The notes beneath the pieces were generated by a model. The model was not told where the DNA came from and ran no database searches. It worked only from the letters and a program-made list of their open reading frames with translations. Below are positions 1 to 12,257 of a stretch of 64,000 bases of DNA, one piece after another (position 1 is the first letter of the stretch; every line of letters starts with the position of its first letter). The position numbers and the translations under genes were made by a program. This DNA comes from Cordilura impudica (lineage: Eukaryota; Arthropoda; Insecta; Diptera; Scathophagidae), in assembly GCA_963682025.1 (NCBI GenBank), contig OY821519.1, forward strand, positions 107,922,264-107,986,263. The letters run 5' to 3'.

Positions 1-671
1 GTCCAACTAACTGGATATAAAAAAATAAGCATAAACCAAATTTGAGTGCGATTTTTATTATTTTTTTTTGGCTGCAGATATGAAAAAGTTCATAGCGGAT
101 GCTACATATATATATGGGGACTAGCCCAAAAATGGACCGATCCAAACAAAATTTGAAAAGAATACGTGCAATATTTTTGTTTTTTGATAGATTTAAGTGA
201 AGATCGGGAAGCAGCTCTATATGGGGCCTATGACTAAGAGTTGTCCCATAGGGATCGTTTTTGGACTACTGATTAACGGATGTAATAAACACATACAAAC
301 CCAATTTGAATAAGATTTATATGATAATTTGGATCTTATGGCAATTTATGTTGATTTCATAGTGGTCATTTGTATGGGGGCTAGGTCTGAACATGGACCG
401 ATTCTCACCAATTTCAACGACGTTCCTCCCATGGCCGTTATAAGATTAAATACCAAATTTCATCAAAATATATTCATATTTGCGTCCTGCAGTTTGATTA
501 AAAGCTTTATGTGGACACACAGACGGACGGATGGACGGACATCGTTAAATCGAATCAGATAGTGATTCTGATTCAATCAGTATAATAAAAGATGGGTCTA
601 GCTTAGATATTTTTGGTAGTTACAAACAGCAGCACAAAGTCATTATACCCAAACCACAAAGGGTATAAAAA
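1..671 (-). mobile_element. DINE-1/INE-1-like repeat, copy 1 (cut by window start)
   Basis: The family is a 700-800 bp non-coding unit. In its plus orientation it begins TATACCCTATACCACTATGT, has a (GTCC)n/GTCTGTGTGTCC array, then ends with a palindrome (TATAGTCGGTCTAGACCGAC...) and CTTACTTGTT. Drosophila INE-1/DINE-1 has the same plan: TATACCC start, GTCY repeats, terminal AGTCG...CGACT hairpin and CTTGTT end; so this is a Helitron-related DINE-1-like element (homology by plan, from memory). It also matches the published description of mini-me elements with (GTCY)n. This copy is inverted and loses its 3' end to the window edge. Confidence 0.75.
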
Positions 672-1372
672 TTTATTTCACTGTAACGCAGAATTTTTTT
701 TTTTTTTTTACAAATTAGTGACACCGAACTTAATTAAAATGCATTATGTCTGGCACCTGTTGACGTTTAATGCAAAGCTATTAAATAAAATGATGTTTTC
801 GGTCGCGAACGTACAATTAAAACATAGATAAGAAACAAAGTAAAAATTAACCGTTAATCGAACTTTTTTTGTTCTCCTTACACTTTTCTCTTCTTAATTG
901 ATTGTAATAGAGAGATTGTGAAGAAAAAATGCAAACATAACATTGTTTTTGCATGTAAAATAAGTAAATATAAAAATGTCTTAAGAAATAGCCTAAAAAG
1001 AAAATATAAAATTTTCCCAATTTCCTCAAGTAAAACAGCTAAGATATGCTATGAAACCATTTATTATAAAAAAATAGACTTTTTTTTTATAAGTATAAAC
1101 AATAAAACACGATGATTATCAACATTTTAATTTTCGATCCTGGTTGACCATTCGGAGGAAATGCTTACCATTAAGTGGCACAAAAAATTGTTCAAATACC
1201 TTTAGGTTCTCATTTCTGTGTGTTCAACAAGTATTTATATTGCAATATATTTAATGAATTTAATAGGTTTAAAAAACTTTGAAAGAAATAAATTGAATGA
1301 AAAAATAAGATTGCCTGGAATTTGCACTCGAATTAAAAAGCGGGGCTGTTTCCTCTTTCATTTTATTTTAAA
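672..1372. other. Intergenic/intronic, no gene seen
   Basis: AT-rich DNA. Only an inverted scrap of the third repeat family is visible near 1290-1350 (CCTGGAATTTGCACTCGAATT). Confidence 0.5.
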
Positions 1373-2116
1373 ACAAGTAAGAAAATTATAGTCGGTCCGG
1401 ACCGGCTATACGATACCCTATACCATGCGTTTAGAAACCCTATCTCTTAGGCCCAACTAACTGGACATAGAAAATAAGCAAAAACCAAATTTGAAAAAAT
1501 TTTGGAAAAGTTCATATCGGATGCTATATCTATATGGGGACTAGGTCCAAAAATGGACCGATCCTGACCATGGTTGGTAACGTATTTTGCAAAAACATAT
1601 ACAAACAAAATTTGAGAAGAATCAGTGCAATATTTTTGTTTTTTAATAGATTAAAGTGAATATCGGGAAGCAGCTCTATATGGGGGCAAAAAGGAGCATT
1701 TTTGGACTACTCATTAGTGGATGTAATGAACGCATACAAACCCAATTTGAGTAAGATCTATATGACAATTTGGATCTTATGGCAATTTATGTCGATTTCA
1801 TAAGGGTAATTTGTATGGGGGCTAGGTCTGAACATGGACCGATTCCCACCAATTTCAATAGCGTTCTTCCCATGGCCGAAAAGCTTATATACCAAATTTC
1901 ATCAAAATATATTCATATTTGCGACCTGCAGTTTGATTACAAGGTTTACATGGACACACATACGGACGGACGGACGGACGGACATTGTTAAATCAACTCA
2001 AAAAGTGATTCTGATTCGATCGGTATAATTAAAGATGGGTCTGGGTCAAATATTTTTGGTTGTTACAAACAGCAGCACAAAGTCATTATACCCAACCACA
2101 TAGTGGTATAGGGTAT
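1373..2116 (-). mobile_element. DINE-1-like repeat, copy 2
   Basis: Inverted copy; the terminal palindrome is a GTCCGGAC variant (1393-1412). It is complete at both ends, with a GTCC array at 1964-1981. Confidence 0.78.
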
Positions 2117-2141
2117 AAAAAGTGGCATAATAACATATATA

Positions 2142-3717
2142 ACAAGTAAGAAAATTACAGTCGGTCTAGACCGACTATATGATACCCTATACCATGCGTT
2201 TAGAGACGCTATCTCTCAGGCCCAACTAACTGGATATAAAAAAATAAGCATAAACCAAATTTGAGTGAGATTTTTATACCCTATACCACTATGTGGTTTG
2301 GGTATAATGACTTTGTGCTGCTGTTTGTAACAACCAAAAATATTTGACCTACACCCATCTTTAATTATACCGATCGAATCAGAATCACTATCTCATTCGA
2401 TTTAACGATGTCCGTCCGTCCGTCCGTCCGTCTGTGTGTCCATGTAAAGCTTGTAATCAAACTGCAGGTCGCAAATATGAATATATTTTGATGAAATTTG
2501 GCATTTGGTCTTTAATCGGCCATGGGATGAACGCTATTGAAATTGGCGAGAATCGGTCTATGTTCAGACCTAGCCCCCATACAAATGACCCCTATGAAAT
2601 CGACTTAAATCGCCATAAGATCCAAATTATCATATAAATCTTAGTCAAATTGGGTTTGTATGTGTTTATTACATCCATTAATCAATATTCCAAAAATGAT
2701 CCCTATTAAACAACTCTTAGTCATATGCCCCATATAGAGCTGCTTCCCGATCTTCACTTAAATCTATCAAAAAACAAGAATATTGCACTGATTCTTCTCA
2801 AATTTTGTTTCTATATATTTTTCCAAAATACAAGAGACCTTACCAAACATGATCAGGATCGGTCCATTTTTAGGCCAAGTCCCCATATAGATATAGCATC
2901 CGATATGAACTTTTTCATATCTGCAGCCGAAAAAATTAATAAATATCCCACTAAAATTTGGTTTATGCTTATTTTCTATACCCAGTTAGTTGGGGCTGAG
3001 AGATAGGGTCTCTAAACGCATGGTATAGGGTATCGTATAGTCGGTCTAGACCGACTATAATTTTCTTACTTGTTATTATTTTTTTTTTGGCTGCAGATAT
3101 GAAAAAGTTCATATCGGATGCTACATCTATATGGGGTCTAGGCCCAAAAATGGACCGATCCTGATCATGTTTGGTAAGGTCTCTTATATTTTGGAAAAAT
3201 ATATACAAACAAAATTTGAGAAGAATCAGTGCAATATTTTTGTTTTTTGATAGATTTAAGTGAAGATCGGGAAGCAGCTCTATGACTAAGAGTTGTCCCA
3301 CAGGGATCATTTTTGGACTACTAATTAATGGATGTAATAAACACATAAAAACCCAATTTGACTAAGATTTATATGATAATTTGGATCTTATGGCAATTTA
3401 AGTCGATTTCATAGGGGTCATTTGTATGGGGGCTAGGTCTGAACATGGACCGATTTTCACCAGTTTCTATAGCGTTGATCCAATGGCCGATGAAAGCTTA
3501 TACGCCAAATTTCATCAAAATATATTTATATTTGCGACCTGCAGTTTGATGACAAGCTTTACATGGACACACAGACGGACGGACATCGTTAAATCGAATC
3601 AGATAGCGATTCTGATTCGATTGGTATAATAAAAGATGGGTCTAGGTCATATATTTTTGGTAGTTACAAACAGCAGCACAAAGTCATTATACCCAAACCA
3701 CATAGTGGTATAGGGTA
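2142..3717 (-). mobile_element. DINE-1-like repeat, copy 3, split by nested copy
   Basis: Inverted copy in two parts (2142-2276 and 3074-3717) interrupted by a head-to-head copy of the same family. It is flanked by TA at 2140-2141 and 3718-3719. Confidence 0.8.
2277..3073 (+). mobile_element. DINE-1-like repeat, copy 4, nested in copy 3
   Basis: A complete 797-bp copy. Comparing the filled site with the same position in sister copies (for example 49-64) shows TA on each side (2275-2276 and 3074-3075) where the sisters have one TA, which fixes the ends at TACCCTATACC and TTTCTTACTTGT. Confidence 0.82.
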
Positions 3718-3759
3718 TAAAAAGCCAGTTTTACTAACCATATTTTCTTCCTTTATTAG

Positions 3760-4960
3760 CATTTACAATAGTATTTGGTTCATGTAATCATGTCAGTTCC
3801 AAACACTAATATTAGTTAAAAGTTTGGCTTTCTGTTACTATGTACAACCAATAAAATTTGCTTTATACAAATTTTGTTTATACTATTTTAAACCAATATT
3901 TGTTACAATATTTTTTAAAACATTTCCGGTTTAAAATATGTTGTTATAATAGAATTAGTAGTTGCGGTCACCAATATTTAATTAGATTGCCGCTATTAAA
4001 TTAGTTTAGTAATTTATATAAAGATTTGATAAGTAAAGAGAATTAATTGTGTTATTTTAGACATCTTTATTTCGGAAGAGTTGTGTTTATGCGATAGTTG
4101 TGAAAGAAAATCTCTAGTACGTTTTATTATTAAAGAAGTACAATAAAAATTATTATTACCTCAATAAACTGTACTAGTGGCAATCGAATTCCAACTAAAC
4201 TTTTTTCTAGGTGCACATCTTTTTACCTCCAACCTCTCTGAAGTTTGGGGTGTTCTTCAATGACTACAAAATATATTACTTAGCCATTGTATAATCTACT
4301 TTTACGCACAGCATGTACGAGTAGTGTGCATGAAAAATGGAATTCTTATAAAACTTTCAAATATAATTTAATTTTTTTTTTCCTTTATTCTAATTTATTT
4401 ATTTCAAAAAACTGACACAAAAATTTTAATATTCTGTTGGATTTATCATTTGATTATATTTTATTGCTATTTACAAAAGAATATGATTCATATAAATTCC
4501 ATTCGCTTATAAATTTTAAAATAAATTTTGGTTTAGTTTGTTATAGCAGAAAAATTATTCCAAATATAAATTTAGTTTGTAGCATGTTAACCAGCAATTG
4601 GTTACAATGTCTAAAAACACATTTTATGATTAAAATATGTTGATATAATTGAATTAGTTGTTTCAATTACCAATATTTAGTATTAAAGCGTAATGTACTG
4701 GATTCAAATTATTTTCCTTATTTTAATTAGTTTAATTATTGGTATAATTACTTATAATTGTTATAATACTATTGGAGGTGCCTTTATTTTATTAAATAAT
4801 TACCAAAATAATAATCAAAATATTAAATAATTACAACAAAAATTTTCATTACATAATTAATGTTTTCTAGTAATAATTGAATACTAACCAATAATTTTTC
4901 TATATGTAGAGAATAAATAGGCGATATTTCATGTTTTAACTAATATATTCCTGTCTTCAT
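3760..4960 (+). repeat. AT-rich dispersed repeat, two diverged units
   Basis: The text TTTAAAATATGTTGTTATAATAGAATTAGT...ACCAATATTTA (3930-3982) recurs as ATTAAAATATGTTGATATAATTGAATTAGT...ACCAATATTTA (4629-4680). Similar wording appears at 20950-21370 and 28975-29260 (ACTGGATT, AATTAGTTTAAT, TTATGATTAAGA). It is non-coding; class unknown. Confidence 0.45.
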
Positions 4961-5389
4961 TCGGCTTCTTATAATTATTGTTTGTCGTATGATAATTGTC
5001 GTATTATAATTAGTTATAGTATTGTAGCCTTCTTATATTCCTTGTAAACACTAAACACCCTATATAATTAATAAATAAAACAGAACTTGCGTAATTAAAA
5101 TACACAATACTAGTCTGCCCTATCGTGCTGCGCTATGACTCTCCGGGACTTATTGACATGTATAATAATCAATCATAATCAATTTTTCCCTCGAAGTGTG
5201 TATTGTGCTATGTAGAAATTTTATTTACTTTATTTCATATATTTGAGTACTTTCTGATATATAATATTTTTTGTTTTTACATTCGATAAATTTTTAGGCA
5301 TTCCTACTCTGGATTATGCTACATATAGATGCCTAAGATTTTCCAAATGGAATCCAGCAATACTTAACGATGGCCTTGAATTTATAATA
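4961..5389. other. No feature recognised
   Basis: AT-rich sequence without a convincing ORF, RNA gene or repeat. Confidence 0.5.
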
Positions 5390-5960
5390 TCATTTTTCAA
5401 TTTTCTTATTTTAGCGATTTTAGATATTGGAAATTTTGAACTTTTTCAATTATTGATTTTGAAGGTTTTTTGTTTTTGAAGATTTTTGTTTTTCAAGATT
5501 TTTGGTTTTGGCTCTTTTTTAATTTGGCGATTCGACCCATATTTTCCTTGACTACTCACATTGGTAATTATAATTAATGTAATTGTCAAACGTTTCAGGT
5601 CTGTCGCGTTCATAGTACTTCATATATTTTTGTATAGGAGGTTCCACGCTCACTAATCCCTACCTGCCCATTTTTTATCTGACTACTCACATTAATATTT
5701 CCCTTTAGTAATACTCCAGTTATATAATATTATATATTTACTTTGTATGGACGGTGCCATGCCCACTACTCCGCTCAGGCGCATTTTTTTGTTCTACCAA
5801 TCACACGAATAACTTATGGCTTCGCGCAAAGTTCCAAAGCTCTCAGTACAACAGTACTCCAGAGATATGACATTTTATATTTATTTTGTATTGGTGATCC
5901 CACGCCCATTGGGTTGATTCCGCCTATTTTTTGTTCGACAACTCACAATAATAATACAAG
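5390..5960 (-). mobile_element. Third repeat family, right part, inverted
   Basis: Starts with TTTTTGGTTTTGGC-type units (5396-5540, the complement of the AAAATCGCC array), then GGACGGTGCCATGCCCACTA, AGTACTCCAGAGATATGAC and GTGATCCCACGCCCATTGG units. Confidence 0.55.
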
Positions 5961-6187
5961 ACTTTAGTCCAAAAATTTTTTGTTTGTTAATGCCAGCAAA
6001 TTTATTTGAACCTTATTAGTCATTCTAATTTGTTGCCCGCCTCATAACCACATGGTGGTCTATGAAGTTTCTGCAGCACTTGAAAGAAAACGATTTCATA
6101 TATTGTCGCTAATTTTCCTAAAACAATAAAATTTCCTATAGAATAAAATAAATTTTACCATTATTTTTGGTTTTTTACTTAAAAAAA

Positions 6188-6240
6188 ACAAGTAAGAGTG
6201 TTAAATTCGGCTATGTCGAATCTTTGATACCCTCCACCTA
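6188..6240 (-). mobile_element. Second DINE-like family, 3' end (hairpin)
   Basis: AACAAGTAAGAGTGTTAAATTCGGCTATGTCGAAT followed by a short spacer and ATACCCTCCACC: the same architecture as the main family but with an ATTCGGC...GTCGAAT hairpin. Related ends are at 20409-20460 (plus) and 60493-60545 (minus). The body of this copy is not clear. Confidence 0.5.
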
Positions 6241-6870
6241 GGTTTTCTTGCACTATTTGTAACAAATGTAAATAAAATATCTGAATATGTAAACAATTTG
6301 ATCAACTTATTACTACAACAAATACTCTGAATTTTCAGCATTTACGTTTAACAATTTTAAAGTCAATAAAAAATAGTAAACAAAATATATTTTTTAATTT
6401 TGGATCTTTTTCGGAATACTTGTCCATGTCTTATATTTAAAAATTACTAGCGTTAATCAGTTTTATTTTTCAGATCTGATTACATCAGTTTGTCATTCCG
6501 TTTGTAACGCATCGAGAAATGAAGTTGCGTCTATGTGTTTCATGCAAAAGATTTCTAACTTTTGTCGAATTGTAGGTATTATTGCCATTTTTTTTTTAAA
6601 CAACATAATATTATATATTTTTCAATTTTAAAATTAAAAATATATATCTTTTTTAAATCCGGTAATAACTCTATAATATGGAGAAAGTAAATATGTGGCT
6701 TCTTTAGTAACAATGGCATGTAAAAAACACTTTTGTGCAGTTTACTTGTTTTGTGCATCTTTTTAATACATAAGTACGCCATCCGTGTAGATTTTTACGA
6801 TTTTATTAAGTTTGTAAATAAAAAGAACATTAAATTATTGTAAATTTAAACATAATTAATTTTAACAAAT
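6241..6870. other. No gene recognised
   Basis: AT-rich. GTTTGTCATTCCGTTTGTAA at 6488 is a phrase typical of second-family DINE 5' regions (compare 14434), so decayed repeat DNA is likely. Confidence 0.45.
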
Positions 6871-7230
6871 GTCCGATTCGTTTTTCGATGATGCTGAAAA
6901 CACATCGAAGAAATACAGAAATCAAACGTTTTACTCAAGTTAGTTGAGAGATGAGAAGCTAATGGGATGGAACAGGTCAAAGATGACGACTTTAAATACA
7001 GATGCACGGCTTGTGAAAAAATATTAAATTGCGATAAATCAGATCTAAGTATACATGCTAATAACCAATGTCTTAAAAAAATATCTTTTAAAACCAACAA
7101 CCAAAATTCTGTTTACGTTATAAGATCCCATTTGCAAGCCATTTTAATTAATTGTGTAAATTTTAAATGCACATCCAGCCATATAAAAGATGAATTATAC
7201 AGAATAGTAAAAATATTTTTTTTATAATAT
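6871..7230 (+). pseudogene. BED-type zinc-finger fragment of a transposase-like gene
   Basis: The stretch opens with MSDSFFDDAENTSKKYRNQT, hits a TAG after TFYSS, continues with LRDEKLMGW, and after a frame change gives VKDDDFKYRCTACEKILNC followed by KSDLSIHANNQC. The Cys-x2-Cys ... His-x4-Cys pattern (CTAC ... HANNQC, about 7003-7071) fits a BED finger, the DNA-binding part found at the N-terminus of hAT-like and related transposon proteins. The remainder of the frame to 7227 has no recognisable domain. It is an isolated relic: no catalytic domain or TIRs were found. Confidence 0.55.
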
Positions 7231-8263
7231 CTGTTGGTTTTTTATGTTGTTTGTATGTAATTCTAATGATATTCTTATCTTATTTTTTATGATATTTTTC
7301 TTCGTTTTTATGTTATTTTTGCATTATTGAAATTGAAAATTGACATATTAAAAATAAAATTTTTTTTTGAAAAATTTAAAAAAGTAGTTTAGGAAAAAAT
7401 GTAGGGAGAAAAAGTGGGTGTAGGGAAAAAAAGGGATTTTTTTCATTAGCGTAGAGATTTCTCAGAAACCTCCTGGCATCACTGGTATCTATTACAAAAC
7501 AACACAAAACAATGCGACATATATCTCCTCTGTTCAAAAGCTTTCATAAGACTAAATGAAATTGTTACTTACTTTTACTCGTTGGTGAGTATTTTCGTTT
7601 TCGTTCGGCTGTACACATATAAAAAGCCGATTAGAGTTCGGCTTAATAGTACCATTATGTATATATGTGTGTGTAAACAAAAATTTACGATATCCCAGTC
7701 ATCACTTCGAAGATTGTTTTAACATAAATCATCTTACTGTGTCTTCTTCGAGCACTTTTGATAATTAAAAACTGATTAATTATATGCGGTATTAGAAAAA
7801 GACTAAAAAATGATTTTTGCTTACGCTTAAAAAATGATTTATAGAAAACAGACATTAAATACGACTCAAAAATAAGTCGAAACTGATCAGAAAATCGGAT
7901 AAAAAACATTATCAAGAAGAGTCGGGGATAAGGTAATATTTCCTCCAAACAAAAGAATATATTGTGATCAGCAAAAGAGCGCATTTATGACTGTTTTAAT
8001 AGCACAGAGGAGTCAAAAAAGACTCCACATGATCATTTATTGCATAAAATGTTTACTGGGATTTTATTCACTATCTGTAGAAACAGTTTTTTAAGTAAAA
8101 CAAATCTGCACACAATTTCAATTTTATTTCGTTCACAATGATACGATCGCTTCGTTTACTAGCTAGCAGTAAAATAAGAAAATAGTATTATAATACAGCG
8201 TAATGATGAATTGTACTTCTCAATTAGTTTATTTCTAATGTACCATAAGAAGTTCGGTTTATG
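7231..8263. other. No gene recognised
   Basis: A T-rich stretch followed by about 500 bp of more mixed sequence. A small hairpin AGCCGATTAGAGTTCGGCT lies after a TATAAAA at 7618-7645. No coding signal. Confidence 0.45.
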
Positions 8264-8535
8264 CCAAGAAAAGCATGAATACATGTTTCCCAGGGTGATG
8301 CTTGATCATTGCACTTTGATTGAGTTGAGCTCCGCGACAATTCATAATGTGAATAGGTCGTGCCTAGAATTTTTGGTAGTTGGGAATGGCGTTTGTGTTA
8401 AGAAAAGCATGAATACATGATTCGCAGGGCAAGGCTTGATCATTGCACATTGATTGAGCTGAGCTCCGCGGTTATTCTTAATGTGGATAACTCATGCCAA
8501 AAATTTTTCGTAATGGCGTTTTTTTGGGAATGACA
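8264..8535 (+). repeat. Two-copy tandem duplication, about 134-bp unit
   Basis: AAGAAAAGCATGAATACATG begins at 8266 and again at 8400; both are followed by GGCTTGATCATTGCAC-like sequence and GAGCTCCGCG. The copies differ at many bases. Confidence 0.75.
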
Positions 8536-9109
8536 TTTGCCTCCGTCCCGACATTAAATAATAAATTTTAAAAATTTATTATAATTATAATATAATATAA
8601 TTATAATTATTTTTAACATCTGAAAAAAACAGTACTTTTTAAACACCAATTTTTGTACCTACTACTTTTGAATGCAAGTATGCAAAGTTTATATATGTAC
8701 TAAAAATACAACCCTTAAAACCATACTATTTCTGCAACTCTAAAAATTTCTGAATTTTGTATAAATAAAATGATATACCGATTTATTTTAATACGCGCTT
8801 ATCATGGATATACATTTACAGAATATATGAATATTATTTATAGTATTTTGATGTTGACAACAGTAGTATGTATCAATTAGTAACATTTTGTGATTTATAA
8901 AAATCGCAGAATATTGATATTGATTTTAAATAGTTTCTTTTATTAATTAATTAACTTAAATATTACACCAAAAAATATTGATATTGGTGAATTTTTATAT
9001 TATTACCACAACGACCACAAAAACAACATGCACAGTATGACAAAATACAAAATTTAGAAAAACAATATAGGAAAACGTCATATTTTTTTTAACTTTTCAG
9101 CTGTTTCTC

Positions 9110-9590
9110 GGCACCTATGAAACCTACTGTCATGATTTAAAAAACAGAAACCTTCTCATGATGTTAGTGAATCATTCTCACTAAAAAGAAGCGCCCTAGC
9201 TGTTCTATTGAGGGCGTTATCGTGACAAGAACACATATTCAAATCATATTTTTTCAGGACTTTTTTTTACTTCTCCGTTCAATTCTCGGGACCAGATTAA
9301 CCGATTTGAACGATTTTAAACAGCAAACTTATCAGGATGTTAGTGAATCATATTCTATACCAACGAGCACCCTAGCTATCCGATTTAAGCCGTCAACATG
9401 ATTTCCACAGACGGGCAGCCGGACAGCCGGACAGCCAGACAGACGGGCACCGCTATATCAACCCCGCTTGGTATTAAGGATCACAAACATATATATTTTA
9501 TGGGGTCCAGGTTTTTTTTCTAATTATTACAAATGGAATGACAAACTTATATATACCCTCTGCACACAGGAGTGGAGGGTATAAAAATAT
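9110..9590 (-). mobile_element. Second DINE-like family, partial copy
   Basis: The inverted 5' half: it ends TATACCCTCTGCACACAGG...GTGGAGGGTATAAAA (9553-9586), with GACGGGCAGCCGGACAGCCG-type GTCY array relics at 9410-9445 and two GATGTTAGTGAATCAT repeats inside. Confidence 0.5.
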
Positions 9591-9808
9591 TCCTCAGCAA
9601 TCTTACTTCTAAGAGAATGCAATATAATTTGCACAATCTTATTTAGTTGTAGCAAAAAACATAAATACAACAATAAAAAGGTCAGAGTGATACCATCCAC
9701 CCTTGATCCTTTATTTAAAATTTTTGTATTTATTTTGATTTTCTTGTGGTTTGTATACATGTATAATTTGTGCATAAGAATTTGCATAGAAAAATATATT
9801 TGCATTTA

Positions 9809-12031
9809 CAGTCGAACTTCCATAACTCGAACTTCTCTAACTCGAATTTTCTCTAACTCGAACCAATTACGTTGGCAGTAGCGTTGGGAGAATAAATAAC
9901 ATGCAGTTCTTCTTCCGTAACTCGAACTTTCACAACTCGAAGTTCTCCATAACTCGAACGAAATACATACATACTAATTCTATAACTAGAATTTTTTTGC
10001 TTGGTTTACTGGTTTATTGATTTTGCTTTTTTGTTTTGGTTTGTTTATTTTGCTTTCTTTTGCTTGTTTAGCTGGTTTGTATATTTTTCTTGCTTTTTTT
10101 TCGGGGAAATCCCTTTTTGCACATCATGTGCTTCTTTTTGTATGCGTAAGTATCAGTACATATTTTGCATAAATGTCATTCGCCTTAGATGATAAATGTT
10201 GAAATCCCATTTTATTTTATTATCATGGCAACTAAACGTGTTTTAAAATGTTTGTCAATTGAAGAAAAATACAAACTAATAAAAGATGTCGAAGGTGGAA
10301 TAAAGAAAAAGGATGCAGCTGATAAATATGGTATCCCGGCTAGTACGGTCTCAACAATTTTTAAAAATAGAGAATCAATTATCAACTCTTTTGGATCTGG
10401 ATTTCGTCTACATAGTAAACGAGTTAAGACCCCAATATTCAAAAATATCGACAAAGCAGTCCTCGATTGGTTTACAGCAGCTAGAAGTCAAAACATGCCT
10501 ATATCTGGAGGAATAATAAAGGAAAAGGCAATAGAGTTCGCAAAGCGTTTTGGTGATGATAATTTTAGGGCGAGCACAGGTTGGCTTGATAAATGGAAGC
10601 AAAGGTATTGAGCAAAACGTTTAATTGATGAAACGTTTAACTAATTTTTTTAATTTTAGACATGAAGTGGGTTATAAAAAAGCGTGCGGTGAAAGTAATG
10701 ACGTTAATGAAGTGGACTGCGAAAAGTGGAAAAAAGACGTTTTGGCGAATTTAATACAAAAGTACTGCGAACGGGATGTTTTTAATGCGGATGAAACAGG
10801 ATTGTTTTTTAAATGTTTGCCAGATAAAACCCTAACTTTTAAAAACCAGCAATGCCACGGGGGCAAAAATAGCAAGCAGCGTGTTACGTTAATGCTGGCA
10901 GCAAATATGGATGGTTCTGAAAAACTTATTTCTATTGATTGGAAAAAGTGCAAAACCTCACTGATTTCGTGGTGCTAAGTGGTTACCCGTAGATTATAAA
11001 GCAAACTCCAAGGCCTGGATGACTGGACAACTTTTTGAAGAATGGATTCTAAAATTAGATAAGCACTTTCAAAGTAGTGGCCGAAAAATTTTATTGTTTA
11101 TTGATAATTGTCCAGCACATCCAAAAGACGTACAAAGCAAATTGAATGCCATTGAATTGGCATTTTTTCCACCGAATATGACGTCTAAATTACAACCTCT
11201 TGATCAGGGAGTAATTCAAAAATTGAAAGTTTTCCATCGTAGCAGAATAGTAAAAGAAGCACTAAAGCGCATAGAGGCAAACGAAAAACAGGATATTACA
11301 CTATTGGATTGTATAAATCATGTAACAAAAGCTTGGGATATTCATGTCAGTAAACAAACCATAGCGAATTGCTTCAAAAAAGTTGGATTTGGTCAGTATT
11401 CTGAATGGGAAGAAGGAGATGACATGCCTCTAATTTTTTTGAGTAATATTGATGAAAATGAAAACGTAATTGAAGCTGACTACGAAGCATGGTTAAAAGC
11501 AAACAAAATAACTTGTAATGCTACTCTTCAGGATTATATTGAAGTAGATAATGAGCTTTGCACAACTGATTTTCCGACAGATGATGATATTGTTGAGCGT
11601 TACTATCCTGTATCAGAGGATCCAGTATTGAGCGGATCGGAGAGTGATGGCGAGGGTTCGGTGGAAGAAACTATTTATCAGCCTTCCAGAAATGATATAG
11701 AAAATTCTTTCCGAACATTGAATTTATATTTAAATACGAATGACACTACAACTGATGAGCACTATAAGGCTTTAAACAAGTTAGAGTCATTTTTTACTGA
11801 AAATAACAAAAAAAAAAAAATAAATTTTCAGTCACTAATTTCAAAATATTTTACTTCATTGTAACTTGGTATGTAGTTTTCAGTTAGTACATGTTTTAAA
11901 TAAAAAATTCAAACTATAAACACATGGTTGCAATTGATTATTTTTTTCAAACATTTTTCTGTAACTCGAAGTCTCCGTAAGTCGTAGTTTTTTTTGGGAT
12001 AATGATGATTCGAGTTATGGAAGTTCGACTG
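9809..12031 (+). mobile_element. pogo/Tigger-type DNA transposon, near-complete
   Basis: A 2,223-bp element with perfect 23-bp terminal inverted repeats starting CAGTCGAACTTCCATAACTC, at 9809-9831 and 12009-12031, flanked on each side by TA (9807-9808 and 12032-12033), the target duplication of the Tc1/mariner/pogo superfamily. Degenerate subterminal copies of AACTTCCATAACTCGAA-like sequence continue for about 150 bp inside the left end (to about 9960), and related sequence occurs just inside the right end (11960-11985). The interior holds one broken transposase gene of CENP-B/Tigger type on the plus strand. Confidence 0.92.
10225..11864 (+). pseudogene. Tigger/pogo transposase, interrupted by frameshift and stop
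   Basis: Starts at ATG 10225 (MATKRVLKCL). Residues 1-55 form a psq-type helix-turn-helix (EEKYKLI...KKKDAADKYGIPASTVSTIFKN); the following region (AVLDWFTAAR, GWLDKW) is the CENP-B/Tc5 DNA-binding half. A 55-bp intron (10605-10659, donor GTATTG, acceptor TTTTAG) restores the conserved KWKQRHEVGYKKACGES reading. The DDE domain follows: Asp in FNADETGLFF (10790), Asp in LLFIDNCPAH (11103) and Asp 33 residues later in LQPLDQGVIQ, giving a DD32D-style pogo triad. The frame is lost near 10930-10940 (small indel after DGSEKL), and in the restored frame a TGA follows AKPH; the frame is open again from 11019 to the stop at 11862. All catalytic Asp codons survive, but the copy cannot make full-length enzyme. 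The C-terminal tail is acidic and Ser-rich. Confidence 0.88.
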
Positions 12032-12257
12032 TATTTTGTGTGCCAACCTTATAAGCAAATCGGTAGTCAACTATGAAAAAACACAATTTAGTTAAGTTTT
12101 ATGACCTAACTGTAATCCAACTACAACATAATTCGGAACTTCCCCTAAATAAAAGCTTGTGTATTGTGTGCGGTGATATTTGCTGACATTAGTTTACTGA
12201 CATTTGCACTTATTTTTGACATTTTCTTATCTATTTGTTTTGGATTTGTTTTACATA

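Noticed and set aside
329..562. Recurrent small frames beginning MDLMAIYVDF with MGARSEHGP inside (also at 1770, 31543, 32465, 33516)
   Set aside because: They are translations of the DINE-like repeat through its GGAC array; the frames are broken in many copies and the element is non-coding in all.
7685..7984. Minus-strand 99-residue frame
   Set aside because: No recognisable motif, and the Phe/Lys/Ile bias matches non-coding AT-rich DNA.
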